A DNA stretch of 64,000 nucleotides from Pleurodeles waltl (lineage: Eukaryota > Chordata > Amphibia > Caudata > Salamandridae). The notes under the pieces are model-generated. The model saw only the letters and a program-made list of their open reading frames with translations. It did not search any database and had not been told where the DNA came from. The translations under genes and the position numbers were made by a program. The DNA lies in NCBI RefSeq assembly GCF_031143425.1, contig NC_090450.1, positions 216,763,442 to 216,827,441 of the forward strand. The letters are read 5' to 3'. Positions 11,081 through 21,686 of this stretch are shown one piece after another; positions within the stretch are counted from its first letter, which is position 1; each line of letters starts with the position of its first letter.

Positions 11081-11689
11081 GGAGGTCATTCTGACCCTGG
11101 CGGTCTTGGACCGCCAGGGCAAGAATGACGGAAGCACCGCCAACAGGCTGGCGGTGCTTCAATTCCCATTCTGACCGCGGCGGTAAAGCCGCTGTCGCCC
11201 CGCCGGGGCTGGCGGTTTTCCGCCGTTTTTGCCCCGGCTGGGAGAATCCGCCAGGGCAGCGCTGCAAGCAGCGCTGCCCTGGGGATTCTGATCCCCTTAC
11301 CGCCAGCCTGTTTCTGGCGGTTTTCACCGCCAGGAAGAGGCTGGCGGTAAGGGGTGTCCTGGGGCCTCTTGGGGCCCCTGCACTGCCCATGCCACTGGCA
11401 TGGGCAGTGCAGGGGCCCCCTAACAGGGCCCCAGCCAGCTTTTCACTGTCTGCCTAGCAGACAGTGAAAAGCGCGACGGGTGCAACTGCACCCGTCGCAC
11501 GGCCACAACACCGCCGGCTCCATTCGAACCCGGCTCCTGTGTTGCGGCCTCGTTCCCGCTGGGCCGGCGGGCGCTAACTTGGTTAGCGCCCGCCGGCCCA
11601 GCGGGAATGTCAGAATGGGGGCCGCGTAAATTTGGCTGCATGGCGGCCAAATGGCGGTTTCCGCCTCCGCCAAGGTTGGAATGACCCCC
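11081..11689. mobile_element. Harbinger-type MITE built from serial palindromes
   Basis: Ends GGAGGTCATTCTGACC and its near complement (GGGGGTCATTCCAACC read inward from the right), flanked by TAA on both sides (11,078-11,080 and 11,690-11,692), the classic TWA duplication of Harbinger elements. The 609-base GC-rich interior is mostly consecutive hairpins: 11,252-11,281, 11,293-11,354, 11,371-11,419, 11,438-11,472, 11,473-11,498 and 11,554-11,606. Open frames across it on both strands are artefacts of the GC content. Confidence 0.85.
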
Positions 11690-11692
11690 TAA

Positions 11693-13408
11693 GTACTGAA
11701 CCTTCTGTGATTGTCAGATGAGAGGTGCAAATCAATCTGATAAGGAGTCACACATAAGGCAGGATGGCCACGGAAAGGGCGAATAATAGGCTGGAGACTT
11801 TCAAAGATTTATTTTTCAAAGACAAGGATTTAGCTGTGGGAGCTGGCAATGTAGGAAAGGATGTAGGACAGGCAACTTTGCAAAACCAGCCACCAATGGA
11901 AGAAGTTGAGGAAACAATAAATAAACTGATGGAGGGAAGGGACTACCCCAACATTATCTCAATGTAGATAGTCTCTTGAGGACTCAGGATTTATAATGTC
12001 CCTACACAGCAAAGTCTAAGTAATGAATTATTGAAATAATGGGCACAAAACAATGCAGATTGCTCCAAGGGAATGATTACAATCCTAATAAAACACCTAT
12101 GTGTGTTCTACGAGTATGGAACAATAACAAAACAATTGAGGATCTGGTAAAGAACTGGAATCTCATGGAAAAGAACAAAGATGAAGACTTTAAGCGACAA
12201 AATGGGAAAGAGGAAACAAAAATATGAGGATCAAAAACAAAAGTGCAAATGTAGGACGTTTGTGAGAGACAAAACTGATTATGAGAGTGGGTGTATTCTC
12301 TCTTTTGCCAAGTTGTAACACCAAGAGACTACGAGGATCAAAACAAATCAAGTATCACAATAACAAAGGGATAATATATCAGAAGATAGCTCAGTCATGA
12401 CTTTTGAAATTGAGTCAGATTCAGCAAGAACACCTCTGCTATCAACAAACAGTGACAGGCATTCTCCTTTAACTGGTGGGGCACATTTAAATGAATACAG
12501 GGTGCTGCAACAAGAAAGGCAGGCAGTACCAAGCTATGCCAAAATAGGAGATGGAGGAAGGTCAATTAGAGGAAGAGAAAAGGGTCAAGAAGAGGAAACA
12601 GATCTGCCAGGGGCACAAAGAGTAACAATACCCAATTCACTAATCAATATAACTAACAAAGAGCTTATGAAAGAAGAGTAACAAATACTAAAACTAGGAC
12701 TGCATTTTTGCCCCACAGCAAAGTTCAGCTACACAGAAGCATGGCTTGACCTCTTCTACTTCGCTTGGAAACTCAAACTTATTAGGGCACATGCTCTTTC
12801 AAAGAATAGGAACACAGCTAAGAAAGACAGTATCCCCATAGAAGAAATAGGGATATGGTCAGAATAAGATGCAAAAGGGCTGTGTGATGTACACACCTTT
12901 GATCAAAATGTGGGTATTATTCAAGATCACAAACCTAACAAAGATGAGACTAGGGTGATTAAAACACTCAATGAAATGGGGTTGAGGACAAACTCAAGCA
13001 GCATGACAGACTTCAAACCCAAATCACGCTGTGTCCCAGCTCTACCCTTTGATTCTATTGATGTCTTTCAGGATGTAAAATTTAAAGAATAGAAGCATCT
13101 AAGGACACAATCTTTGAGTAAGTGTAGGGCTAAATAGAACTTGAATTGGTCACAATATAAAACACTAAAAGAGCTAGCCGAGAGGGACGATTGTATGATA
13201 AAACTGTCCAACAGAGTGGAAATATAATTCTATGGGGCAAAGGACTGTATGTCAATGAAGGACAGAAACACCTCAAGGATGTAACTTGCCATGAGACAGT
13301 AGACAGAGGCCACCTCAAAGAATTAGTGGGAAAATATCATAAGAAACTATCATCCTGGTAAGAGAGCAAGACACTTGAACATGAGGAGTACCAATGTTTA
13401 AAAACAAC
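11693..13408 (+). pseudogene. Penelope-like element, N-terminal half of RT polyprotein
   Basis: A decayed open frame begins near the ATG at 11,764 and continues in pieces (11,764-11,967; 12,397-12,681; 12,910-13,092) with frameshifts and stops. The 12,660-13,330 part shows the pre-RT pattern of Penelope-like elements: 'LGLHFCPTAKFSYTEAWLDL', then 'DFKPKSRCVPAL', then 'ELAERDDCMIKLSNR' (counterpart of the family's IKPADKG-type block). The frame is cut at 13,408 by the ERV's left LTR and resumes at 50,855 with the RT core in the same frame once the short target duplication is allowed for. Similarity is from memory of the family, not alignment. No function remains. Confidence 0.75.
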
Positions 13409-13595
13409 TGTGGGCATGTCCAGCCTTCTATTTCTTTTGATAATTTATTTATAAGGTGACACGTATAGGATAACCCTCAATTACCCTTGGCGGTAGATAC
13501 AAGTCTTTGGACTCAGATAGGAGTGTGATAATGTCATAGCAATCAACATTAACAATATCAAGTCAATAAACATCAATTTCAAATTTTGGAGTCAA
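13409..13595 (-). mobile_element. ERV 3' LTR, piece 1 of 3
   Basis: Starts TGTGGGCATGTCC and matches 49,314-49,497 of the right LTR, including 'tttgataatttatttata' and 'ggactcagatagg.gtgtgataa'. The ERV lies on the minus strand, so this is the downstream end of its 3' LTR. The match stops at 13,595, where Harbinger copy 1 begins. Confidence 0.9.
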
Positions 13596-14194
13596 TGGCG
13601 GTCATTACAACATTGGTGGTAAAAGCCGCTTACCGCCGTGCAGAAGACCGCCAACACACCGCCGCGGCCACGGAAATCCGCCACAGCTATTATGACCCAC
13701 AACACGGAATCCGCCAATATTCAGACACCCACACAAGTCTGCCACACCAAAGGTCAGTGATAAACTGGCGAAAACAAAACCTCCACAGTCACGCCAACAG
13801 AAATACACCCACACTATCACGACCCATGAATCCACGCGGCGGTCTTTCAACCGTGGTATTCCATTGGCGGTACACACCGCCTCGCTCAAAATACACACAC
13901 ATCTCCAAAACACAGCCTCATTGGACAATCGAAATACACACACCTGATACACATACACACACCACTCCCACACACCCAATACAATATAAAACACACACCT
14001 ACATCACCCACAAACCCCTACGACCACAATTACTGAGAGAAGGCGAGAGAGAGACACCACCATCAACAATACTAGCATCCACAGGCACAAAACACCATCA
14101 CCCACATAACTTCTACACACCTCACACTACACACCACTACATATCATCAAACTTATCACCTCACACACCACCCCACACATCACCTACACCACCC

Positions 14195-15740
14195 CATGGC
14201 ACAGCAAAGACACCCTAGGTTCTCAGAGGAGGAGCTCAGGGTCATGGTGGAGGAAATCGTCCTGGTAGAGCCACAGCTATTCGGAGCACAGGTGCAGCAC
14301 ACCTCCATTGCAAGGAAGATGGAGCTATGGTGAAGAATAGTGGACAGGGTCAACGCAGTAGGACAGCACCCAAGGAATTAGGATGACATGAGGAAGAGGT
14401 GGAACGACCTACAGGGGAAGGTGCGTTCCGTGGTCTCAAGACACCACCTTGTGGTTCAGCGGACTGGCGGCGGACCCCCACCTCCTCCCCCACAACTAAC
14501 AACATGGGAGGAGCAGGTCTTGGCGATTCTGCATCCTGAGGGCCTCGCAGGAGTAGGTGGAGGAATGGACTCTGGTAAGTCAAATCTTAACTATTACATC
14601 CCCTACCCTACCTGCATGCCAGCACATAGCCCACCCTCACCCCATCACTCTAACTCCTCACAAATGTCGCAACATCACAACCACGCATCCTAACACCAAG
14701 CCCTGCATGCAACAACAAAGCATGGACACCCATCACTAAAGTATGGCCACTGCACATACCCATACACCCCCCTAAACCATCATCACACAAGGTCCCACAC
14801 AGGAATGCAAGCACTGGGGTACACGGTCACCCACCCATTGCACACCATGGCACACACAGATGTAATAAACATCCTTTTATACCCCTGCAGGACCCCTACC
14901 CAACGTCACCAGACAGGAGGGTCCACACATGTCCACACCACCAACAGAAGAGGCCCACAGTGATGACAGCACCTCTGTCCAACTGGATCTAGATGATCAG
15001 CCCGGCCCATCGTGGGACCTCGGGACAGTCGGTTCCCCTCACACTGGCACAGGCCACCACAGAGCTTCCCCCCTCTGGAAACACCAGCACAGCACCCACC
15101 CAGTGGGCCCATACCTCCGTCCCCAGGACACGTCAATCAGCAGTGTGTCCACCATTACAGGGAACCCAGGTTAACCCACCCCCCCAACAACAACAGGGAC
15201 CTGGGGGCAGTGGTAGTGGGCACACGGTCCAGGGGACAGAGGCCCAGGAACACAGGGGAACTGGGAGGGCTGCTGTGCGACAGGGGGAGGACAGGCCAAG
15301 GGAACCCACTCTCCACGAGGCCCTCTCCAACATCATGGGAGCCTACCACCACTCCCATGAGACAATGGCAACAGTACTGGGCAAGTTTCAGGAGACCCAG
15401 GAGACCCAGGAGACCCAGCCTGCAGGAGGAACAGTATTTGGGCTTCAGGGAGGAACTCAGAGCCATCAATTCCACCCTGGGCACCATCGTAGGGGTGCTG
15501 AGGGAAGTACTCAACCCAAGGAGGGACACTGTGGCACTACAAGGGGTCCCCTGACACTAGCCTGGACGATGAACTGCCCACCACCTCCGCCGGCGCTAGT
15601 GGACAGGAGGCACCACCACAGACCACCACACCAGCACCCCACCCCCTGCAGAGGGAGAACCACCTCGCAAATGGTCCCTGAGATCCAGGACAAAGACAGA
15701 GAACGATGCCAAGACCCCCGCCAAGAAATGAGACCACCCT
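14195..15740 (+). pseudogene. Harbinger SANT/Myb-like DNA-binding protein 1
   Basis: Start ATG at 14,195 opens a frame with 'RFSEEELRVMVEEIVLVEPQ' followed by 'MELW' and 'RKRWNDLQGKVRS', the trihelical Myb/SANT-like pattern of Harbinger partner proteins and domesticated NAIF1-like proteins. An in-frame TGA follows the MELW motif (about 14,331) and a second stop lies about 15 codons on. Exon 1 ends at a GGTAAGT donor (about 14,574) and the next exon follows CCCTGCAG (14,889). It continues in three frames through a Gln/Pro-rich linker, a helical 'LHEALSNIMGAYHHSH' segment and an Arg/Lys-rich tail near 15,660-15,730 that could be a nuclear signal. In related transposons this protein binds the termini and carries the transposase into the nucleus. 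Stops and frameshifts make it a pseudogene. Confidence 0.8.
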
Positions 15741-15917
15741 GAATGTCATCCTTCTGTCCCACTTTGTCACCCTGTCCATTCTTAAACTGCCTTAGCTCCA
15801 CTTCCTATGCCCATTTGGGCAATGCACCTGTGAGACTAATAGACTGGACTCTGCCATGGACATTCCTCCGCCATCACCCCTCACCATTTTGCTACCCCCT
15901 CCAATATTGAGCACTTA

Positions 15918-15923
15918 AATAAA
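15918..15923 (+). terminator. Poly(A) signal for SANT gene 1, copy 1
   Basis: AATAAA about 180 bases past the C-terminal Lys/Arg-rich tail of SANT gene 1. The equivalent gene in copy 2 has AATAAA at 54,067. Confidence 0.5.
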
Positions 15924-16210
15924 TACACTTAAAACACAAAACAATCTGGAGTCAGTCTGTGATTTCGGAATAGTGTATTAGCAATTACTGTGGCAAAAAG
16001 CTCTTTCATTTGTAATGTCAACATACCTATGTCACATAGCTGTAGTCCATGAGGAATCAAGGCAGATGTCACACATTGGGACCCACATCTGTAAAATCGT
16101 AAGGGAAAGTGACAACTCAGTGACCATACACTGGGTGAAAACGACAGACAGTAGAGAGGTGGTAGTGTTTGAGTACATGTAGTAGGCAGGTTTGTAATCT
16201 TACCTGTGTT

Positions 16211-17379
16211 TCACTGGAAATATTGCTGGATCACTGAGTCCCTGTTGTCCATGTCTTCTTCTGCTTCCTCGTCTTCACTGTCCACAGGCTCCACAGCTGC
16301 AACAACACCGCCATCTGGACCATCCTCCTGCAGAAAAGGCACCTGTCGTCGCAAAGCCAAGTTGTGAAGCATACAGCAGGCCACGATGATCTGGCACACA
16401 TTCTTTGGTGAATAGAATAGGGATCCACCTGTCATATGGAGGCACCTGAACCTGGCCTTCAGGATGCCGAAGGTCCGTTCGATCACCCTCCTAGTTCGCC
16501 CATGGGCCTCATTGTAGCGTTCCTCTGCCCTTGTCCTGGTATTTCTCACTGGGGTCAGTAGCCATGGCAGGTTGGGGTAACCAGAGTCACCTGCAAATGG
16601 CGAGGGACAACTGTTAGACACACACTAACCTGTAGGGATATCCCCAGACCCAGACAACCATTCCCCACTGTCTTGCTTCCAGGTGCTCACCTAATATCCA
16701 CACACGGTGCCTCTGGAGTTGATCCATCACATAAGGGATGCTGCTATTCCACAGGATGTAAGCGTCATGCACTGAGCCAGGGAACTTGGCATTCACATGG
16801 GAGATGTACTGGTCGGCCAAACATACCATCTGTACATTCATCGAATGATAACTCTTCCGGTTTCTGTACACCTGTTCACTCCATTGGGGGGGGGACCAAA
16901 GCCACATGTGTCCCATCAATGGCACCTAAGATGTTGGGGATATGTCCCAGGGCATAGAAGTCACCTTTCACTGTAGGCAAATCCTCCACCTGAGGGAAAA
17001 CGATGTCGCTCTGCATGTGTTTCAGCAGGGCAGATAACACTCTGGGCAACACGTTGGAAAACATAGGCTGGGACATCCCTGATGCTATGGCCACTGTTGT
17101 TTGAAATGACCCACTTGCATGGAAATGGAGCACTGACAGCACCTGCACTTGAGGGGGGATTCCTGTGGGATGGCGGATAGCTGACATTAGGTCTGGCTCC
17201 AGCTGGGTACACAGTTCCTGGATTGTGGCACGGTCAAGCCTGTAGGTGATGATCAACTGTCTTTCCTCCACTGTCGACAGGTCCACCAACGGTCGGTACA
17301 CCGGAGGATGCCGCCATCTCCTCACATGTCCCAGCGGACGGTGCCTATGAAGGACAAGAGCAAGCACAGAATCAATCAA
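16211..17379 (-). pseudogene. Harbinger (HARBI1-like) DDE transposase, copy 1
   Basis: On the minus strand the N-terminal part has 'ERQLIITYRLDRATIQELC', then 'QVQVLSVLHFHASGSFQ', then the first catalytic Asp in 'NILGAIDGTHV'. A run of nine G (16,886-16,894) shifts the frame here. The other frame goes on with 'EQVYRNRKSYHSMNVQ' and 'GSVHDAYIL' to '...WILG', where a GTGAGC donor (about 16,690) and TTTGCAG acceptor (about 16,590) bound a roughly 100-base intron. Exon 2 carries the second Asp in 'GDSGYPNLPWLLTP' and the Glu in 'RRVIERTFGILKARF'. All three acidic residues of the DDE domain remain, so the G-run frameshift is the main visible lesion. The enzyme would cut element ends at GGCGGTCATT-type termini. 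Confidence 0.85.
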
Positions 17380-17793
17380 CTCAGAGGTATGTACCCACAG
17401 CTTACACAGAACACGAATCTTAATCCAAAAAGTGGCCTGTATGTGTTTTGAGTCTAGGCCTACGTTTGTGTGATGCAGTTAAAAATGAAGCCATGTGGGC
17501 CCTTGAAATGGCGGCTGCCTGACCTGTAAAGTGGGACAATAGGATGTGAGGTAACAGCGCTGGCGTTGTACACCATCGCGGTAGGCGGTCGAAGACCGTG
17601 GCGCAATGCTGCATTGGTTAACATTGGACCCTATGGGACCCAGGAGCCAATGACGATGTACGCCCGGCGGTGACGGTACGCACCGCCGTGGACGTGACCG
17701 CCATTTTCTATCTGTTCAATCACTCGATACCTGATCTTCAACAGGAGAGGACCTACACTGCAAGTGCTGCTGTGACCTCGGTCTGGAAGAGAC
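17380..17793. promoter_or_regulatory. Divergent intergenic region between transposase and SANT gene 2
   Basis: Lies between the minus-strand transposase and the plus-strand start at 17,794, and contains the block 'cggtgacggtacgcaccgcc' (17,670-17,689). Copy 2 keeps a near-identical block at 55,849-55,870 in the same place. A conserved divergent promoter, or internal binding sites for the SANT proteins, is the likely reason; this is inference. No TATA box is obvious. Confidence 0.45.
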
Positions 17794-20110
17794 AATGGCT
17801 CGAGTGTCTGTGTCTCGTGTGTCAACGGTACCGGTAATGCATGCACTCAACATGTCTTTCTTCTGTCGTACACCCCCCTTTTTGTGGTCTCCCTGTTCTT
17901 GTGTGCATTAGCATCATCAGGCGGAGGAGCAGTGGCACCGGAGCACGAGGGAGATGCATCCCACATGGCCCTGGAGGGTGAAACTACGGACTCGGAGTTC
18001 ACCAGTGGGACGGAGGGCGAGGGGAGCCCCACGGCGGGGACAGGAGCTGGCACCAGCGACACGGACTCGTCCTCTGTTGGGAGCTCCCTTGTGGTGGCGG
18101 CAACATCTGTGCCCCCCACATCTACAGGTACAGCCGCCACCCCCTACCAGCACCGCCCTCCCAGAATCCCCTCAGCCTTTGCCCCGTGCCTGCTCACCCA
18201 GGAGGGTGGGCATCACCTTCGCCCCAGGCACCTCAGGCCCTGCCCCGGTTACCCCTGCTGCCCTCAGTGAGGAGGCCATTGACCTCCTCAGGTCTCTCAC
18301 TGTTGGGCAGTCTACCATTTTGAATGCCATCCAGGGTGTAGAAAGGCAGTTGCAATAAACAAATGCATTCCTGGAGGGCATTCATTCTGGTCTGGCAATC
18401 CTTCAGCGAGCTTTTCAGACTCTGGCCTCAGCACTGATGGCAGCCATTGTCCCTGTCTCTAGCCTCCCCCCTCCAACTTTCTCCACCCAGACCCAATCCC
18501 CTGTACCCTAGCCTATCCCAAGCACACCATCAGACCAGCATGCACACACGTCAACACACAAGGGAAGCTCAGGCAGACATAAGCACCACACATTCCACAG
18601 GCACTCATGCAAGCATCACACACATGCAGGCACACCAACATCCACTGCCTCCACTGTGTCCCCCTCCTCCTCGTCTCCCTCCTCCCTCCCTGTCTCGTCT
18701 ACACTCACACCTGCATGCACTACATCAACAGCCACTACTGCCATCACCAGCACACACACCACCACACCCCGCCCACGTGCTGTCACCACCCCACTACCAT
18801 TCACACGTCCCCTGTGTCCTCTCCCAGTGTTTCTGTGATGCCACCTCCCAAGATACACAAACACAGGCACACACCCACCCAACAGCCATCCACCTCACAA
18901 CAGCCTCCAGCGCATGCACCTTCACCCAAAGTCAGCAAACGAACACCTCCTACAACCACAACCTATTGCTCCACTTCCAAACCCCATCCAGCTACCCGTC
19001 CCAGTGCCTCCAAAAAACTTTTCCTGTCCAACCTTGACCTCTTTCCCACACCTCCCCCACCCTGTCCGTCTCCTAGGTCCCGAACTAGCACCTCAGCCAC
19101 AACATCTCCGGGACCAGTGGTGCCTGTAGTCACCGGAATATGGAGTTCACCGGCCACCAGGGCAGCCAGTGTTGCACGGAGCCACAGCACAGACAGTCCC
19201 CCACCTGTGAAGCATCAAAGGTTGGCCAGTGCCCAGTGGGAGAGGGGGAAGACTCCAGCCACCAAAGCTACTCCCAGGGGTCCCGGGGGGAGTGTGGAGT
19301 CAGCTGCGACACCTTCCAAGGTGGGTAAGGGCCACAAGAAACCAGGAAAGTCTGGAAAGAGCAGCACGGCAGAGGAGAACGCCATCATCCCCACTGCCGA
19401 GGAAGCCACAGCCGTCATCCCCGCTGCCCAGGAGTCCACAGCCGTCATCCCCGCTGCCCAGGAGGCCACAGCCTTCATCCCCGCTGCCCAGGAGGCCCCA
19501 GCCATCCTCCCTACTGCCCAGGAGGCCACAGCCATCATCCCGCTGCCCAGGAGGCCACAGCCATCATCCCCGCTGCCCAGGAGGCCACAGCCATCATCCC
19601 CGCTGCCCAGGAGGCCACCGCCATCATCCCCGCTGGGCCAGAGAGGACCGCCAGCACAAGCCCCAGAGAGGACCGCAAGCACAAGCCCCGCTGGGCTAGA
19701 GAGGACCATCAGCACAAGCCCCGCTGGGCTAGAGAGGACCGCCAGCACAAGACCCGCTGGGACAGAGAGGACCGCCAGCACAAGCCCAGCTGGGACAGAG
19801 AGGACCACCAGCACAAGCCCCGCTGGGCCAGAGAGGACCTCCAGCAGCTGAGTCACTGCAAAGGAACCTGCTGCTCCAAGCACTGCTGAACAAGGCACCG
19901 CCGCCTCAAGCACCGCTGAACAGGGCACCGCCGCTCCAAGCACCGCTGAACAGGGCACCGCTGAACAGGGCACCGCCGCCTCAAGCACCGCTGAACAGGG
20001 CACCGCCGCCTCAAGCACCGCTGAACAGGGCACCGCCACTCCAAGCACCGCTGAACAGGGCACTGCCACCTCAAGCACCGCTGAACAGGGCACCTCCGCC
20101 TCAAGCACCG
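17794..20110 (+). pseudogene. Harbinger SANT gene 2, DNA-binding exons deleted
   Basis: ATG at 17,794 starts 'MARVSVSRV', matching the start of the intact-length gene in copy 2 (ATG at 55,968). The sequence then jumps, between about 17,810 and 17,880, to the exon that in copy 2 begins at 56,939. The exons coding for the SANT-like part (copy 2 56,310-56,580) are therefore missing. What follows is an acidic Gly/Ser/Thr-rich stretch, 'SEEAIDLLRSLTVGQSTILN' (18,267-18,325; conserved in copy 2), a long Thr/His/Pro/Ser-rich tail and several amino-acid repeats, among them AQEATA-type and STAEQGTAA-type. Frames change several times and a TGA at about 19,849 precedes further in-frame repeats. No function assigned to the tail. 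Confidence 0.65.
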
Positions 20111-20740
20111 CTGGCCCATGAGCGCCAAGGCCACTGATGCTACTGAGTCCGTCACGGGCAGGATGAAGTACTCTGGGCACAAAGCCCCCTCCAGAACCAG
20201 TGGAGAGATCCATCCACTACCTCTGTCCTTAGCAGGATGAAGCACTCTGGGCACAAAGCCCCCTCCAGAACCAGTGGACAGATTCATCCATTACCTCTGT
20301 CCTTAGCAGGATGAAGCACTCCGGGCACAAAGCCCCCTCCAGAACCAGTGGAGAGATACATCCACTACCTCTGTCCTTAGCAGGATGAAGCACCCTGGGC
20401 ACAATGCCTCCTCCAGAACCACTGGAGACTGTTATCCACTTGAGAGGTTGTGGCTTTGCACTCCTCAGGATTGAACAGTGGGCAACCCACCCACTGTAGA
20501 GACTTGAGAGACTGTGGCTTTGCACTACCCAGGATGGAACAGTGGGCAACCCACCCACTGGAGAGACTTGAGAGACTGTGGCTTTGCACTTCCCAGGATG
20601 GAACAGTGGGCAACCCACCCACTGTAGAGACTTGAGAGACTGTGGCTTTGCACTCCCAGGATGAAACAGTGGGCAACCCACCAACTGTAGAGACTTGAGA
20701 GACTGTGGCTTTGCACTCCCCAGGATTGAACGGTGGGCAT
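19376..20740 (+). repeat. Five successive unrelated minisatellites
   Basis: In order: about 27-30-bp units 'gaggccacagccatcatccc' (19,376-19,640); about 36-bp units 'agaggaccgccagcacaagc' (19,640-19,850); about 30-bp units 'ccgctgaacagggcaccgcc' (19,870-20,115); about 70-bp units 'caggatgaagcactctgggc' (20,155-20,430); about 62-bp units 'gacttgagagactgtggctt' (20,440-20,740). The first three keep reading frames of repeated 9-12 residues, so they arose inside the C-terminal coding tail of SANT gene 2. The last two are interrupted by stops. Confidence 0.85.
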
Positions 20741-21601
20741 GTGGCCCTCTCATGGATTTGGCGTCGTGCACTTAACCAACTGAGGTGCCCCCCTTTCCCT
20801 CCCCCTGTGGTGCCTGTTTTCTTGCTCTCTGATGCCACTGAAGTGTTCTCTCCATCATGGTCGGGGCTATTGTGTGGGCCTCACCCATACCGTGTGGGCC
20901 CAGTGTTCCACGGACTTAATTGGAGCACTACCTGGACTACTAGGCTTGGTGTATATTTTTTTTATGGTGTATATATATATATTTTTGCCTGCTTGATTTT
21001 AATATATTTCAATGGTTCCACTAATTTCCTTTTGTCTTTGCATTCTTCCAGGGGGGGTTAGGAGGTGTGGCTATCATGTATTAATATGTATTAGTGTGTG
21101 TGTTGTAGTGGGTGTGGGTGGGGGTGTTGTGTGTGTGTGTCCCTGTTTTTTCCCTGCCCCCTCCCCTGTGTCGTAGGTGCAGTACTCACGGTGGTCTTCG
21201 CCGCCGGCGTTCGTGCTCCTGGTAGAGTAGCAGGAAGACTATCGCAGGGAGAATTTGGAGTTCCGGCTCCATGGTGTCCTAGTTCCTAGTGGGGTGTGTA
21301 GAGGTGAGCGTTTTCCCTTTGGAATCCTGTTTCCGCCATGTTTTTATCCGCGGTGAATCCGCCCCGGAAAAGGTGGCTGATTGGCCTGTTTTGATACTGT
21401 GGGCGGTACTTTGTCTTCTGCCTGTCTGTTGGCGGTGACCGCTGCGCTGTTTGTTTGTACCGCCATGGCGGTCAGAGTGTTAAAGTGGCTGTCTTTGTTG
21501 GCGGTTTCCGCCACGGTCGTAATTGCACATTTTTTACCGCTGGCCTGTTGGCGGTCTTACCACCGCTTTAACAACGACCGCCAGGGTTGTAATGACCACC
21601 A
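20741..21601 (+). other. Harbinger copy 1 right arm
   Basis: Holds a short (TA)n tract (20,960-20,985), a GTGTGTG-rich stretch, and at 21,160-21,215 a 'tgtcgtaggtgcagtactca' block that recurs in Harbinger copy 3 at about 63,940-63,965. The last 300 bases are subterminal GGCGG-rich repeats ending in the right inverted repeat. No gene seen. Confidence 0.7.
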
Positions 21602-21686
21602 GTAATTTATACGCACCATAACAACGCTAAGATCACAGAAATCAACCGCAAGACATAAACAATACAGATAGAATATTTATCATTAA
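21602..21686 (-). mobile_element. ERV 3' LTR, piece 2 of 3
   Basis: 'agtaatttatacgcacc' and 'aatatttatcattaa' match 49,499-49,515 and 49,680-49,697 of the right LTR. It ends in the TTAA (21,683-21,686) that was the target of the satellite-carrying insertion. Confidence 0.8.

Larger units (their letters stand above)
13596..21601. mobile_element. Harbinger transposon copy 1 (8.0 kb, three-gene type)
   Basis: Terminal inverted repeats TGGCGGTCATTACAAC (left) and TGGTGGTCATTACAAC (right, read inward) bound an insertion in the ERV LTR; LTR sequence resumes at 21,602. Subterminal regions are dense in GGCGGT/ACCGCC words. The element holds SANT-like gene 1 (plus), a two-exon DDE transposase (minus) and a gene for a second SANT-like protein (plus) that has lost its DNA-binding exons. 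A clean 3-base TWA duplication is not visible, since left flank ...GTCA(A) and right flank (A)GTAAT differ. All three genes are broken, so the copy is non-autonomous now. Confidence 0.9.

Noticed and set aside
11064..11673. Open frames of 76-110 codons on both strands of the GC-rich MITE
   Set aside because: The sequence is made of palindromes with TAA target duplications, so long frames arise from base composition.
13586..14218. A 210-codon frame starting inside the Harbinger left end
   Set aside because: It spans the terminal inverted repeat and CA-rich subterminal region in a different frame from SANT gene 1, whose proper start is 14,195.
18616..20771. Long minus-strand frames (up to 332 codons) opposite the SANT gene 2 tail
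   Set aside because: They are shadows of the plus-strand minisatellites and repeat the same units in antisense.
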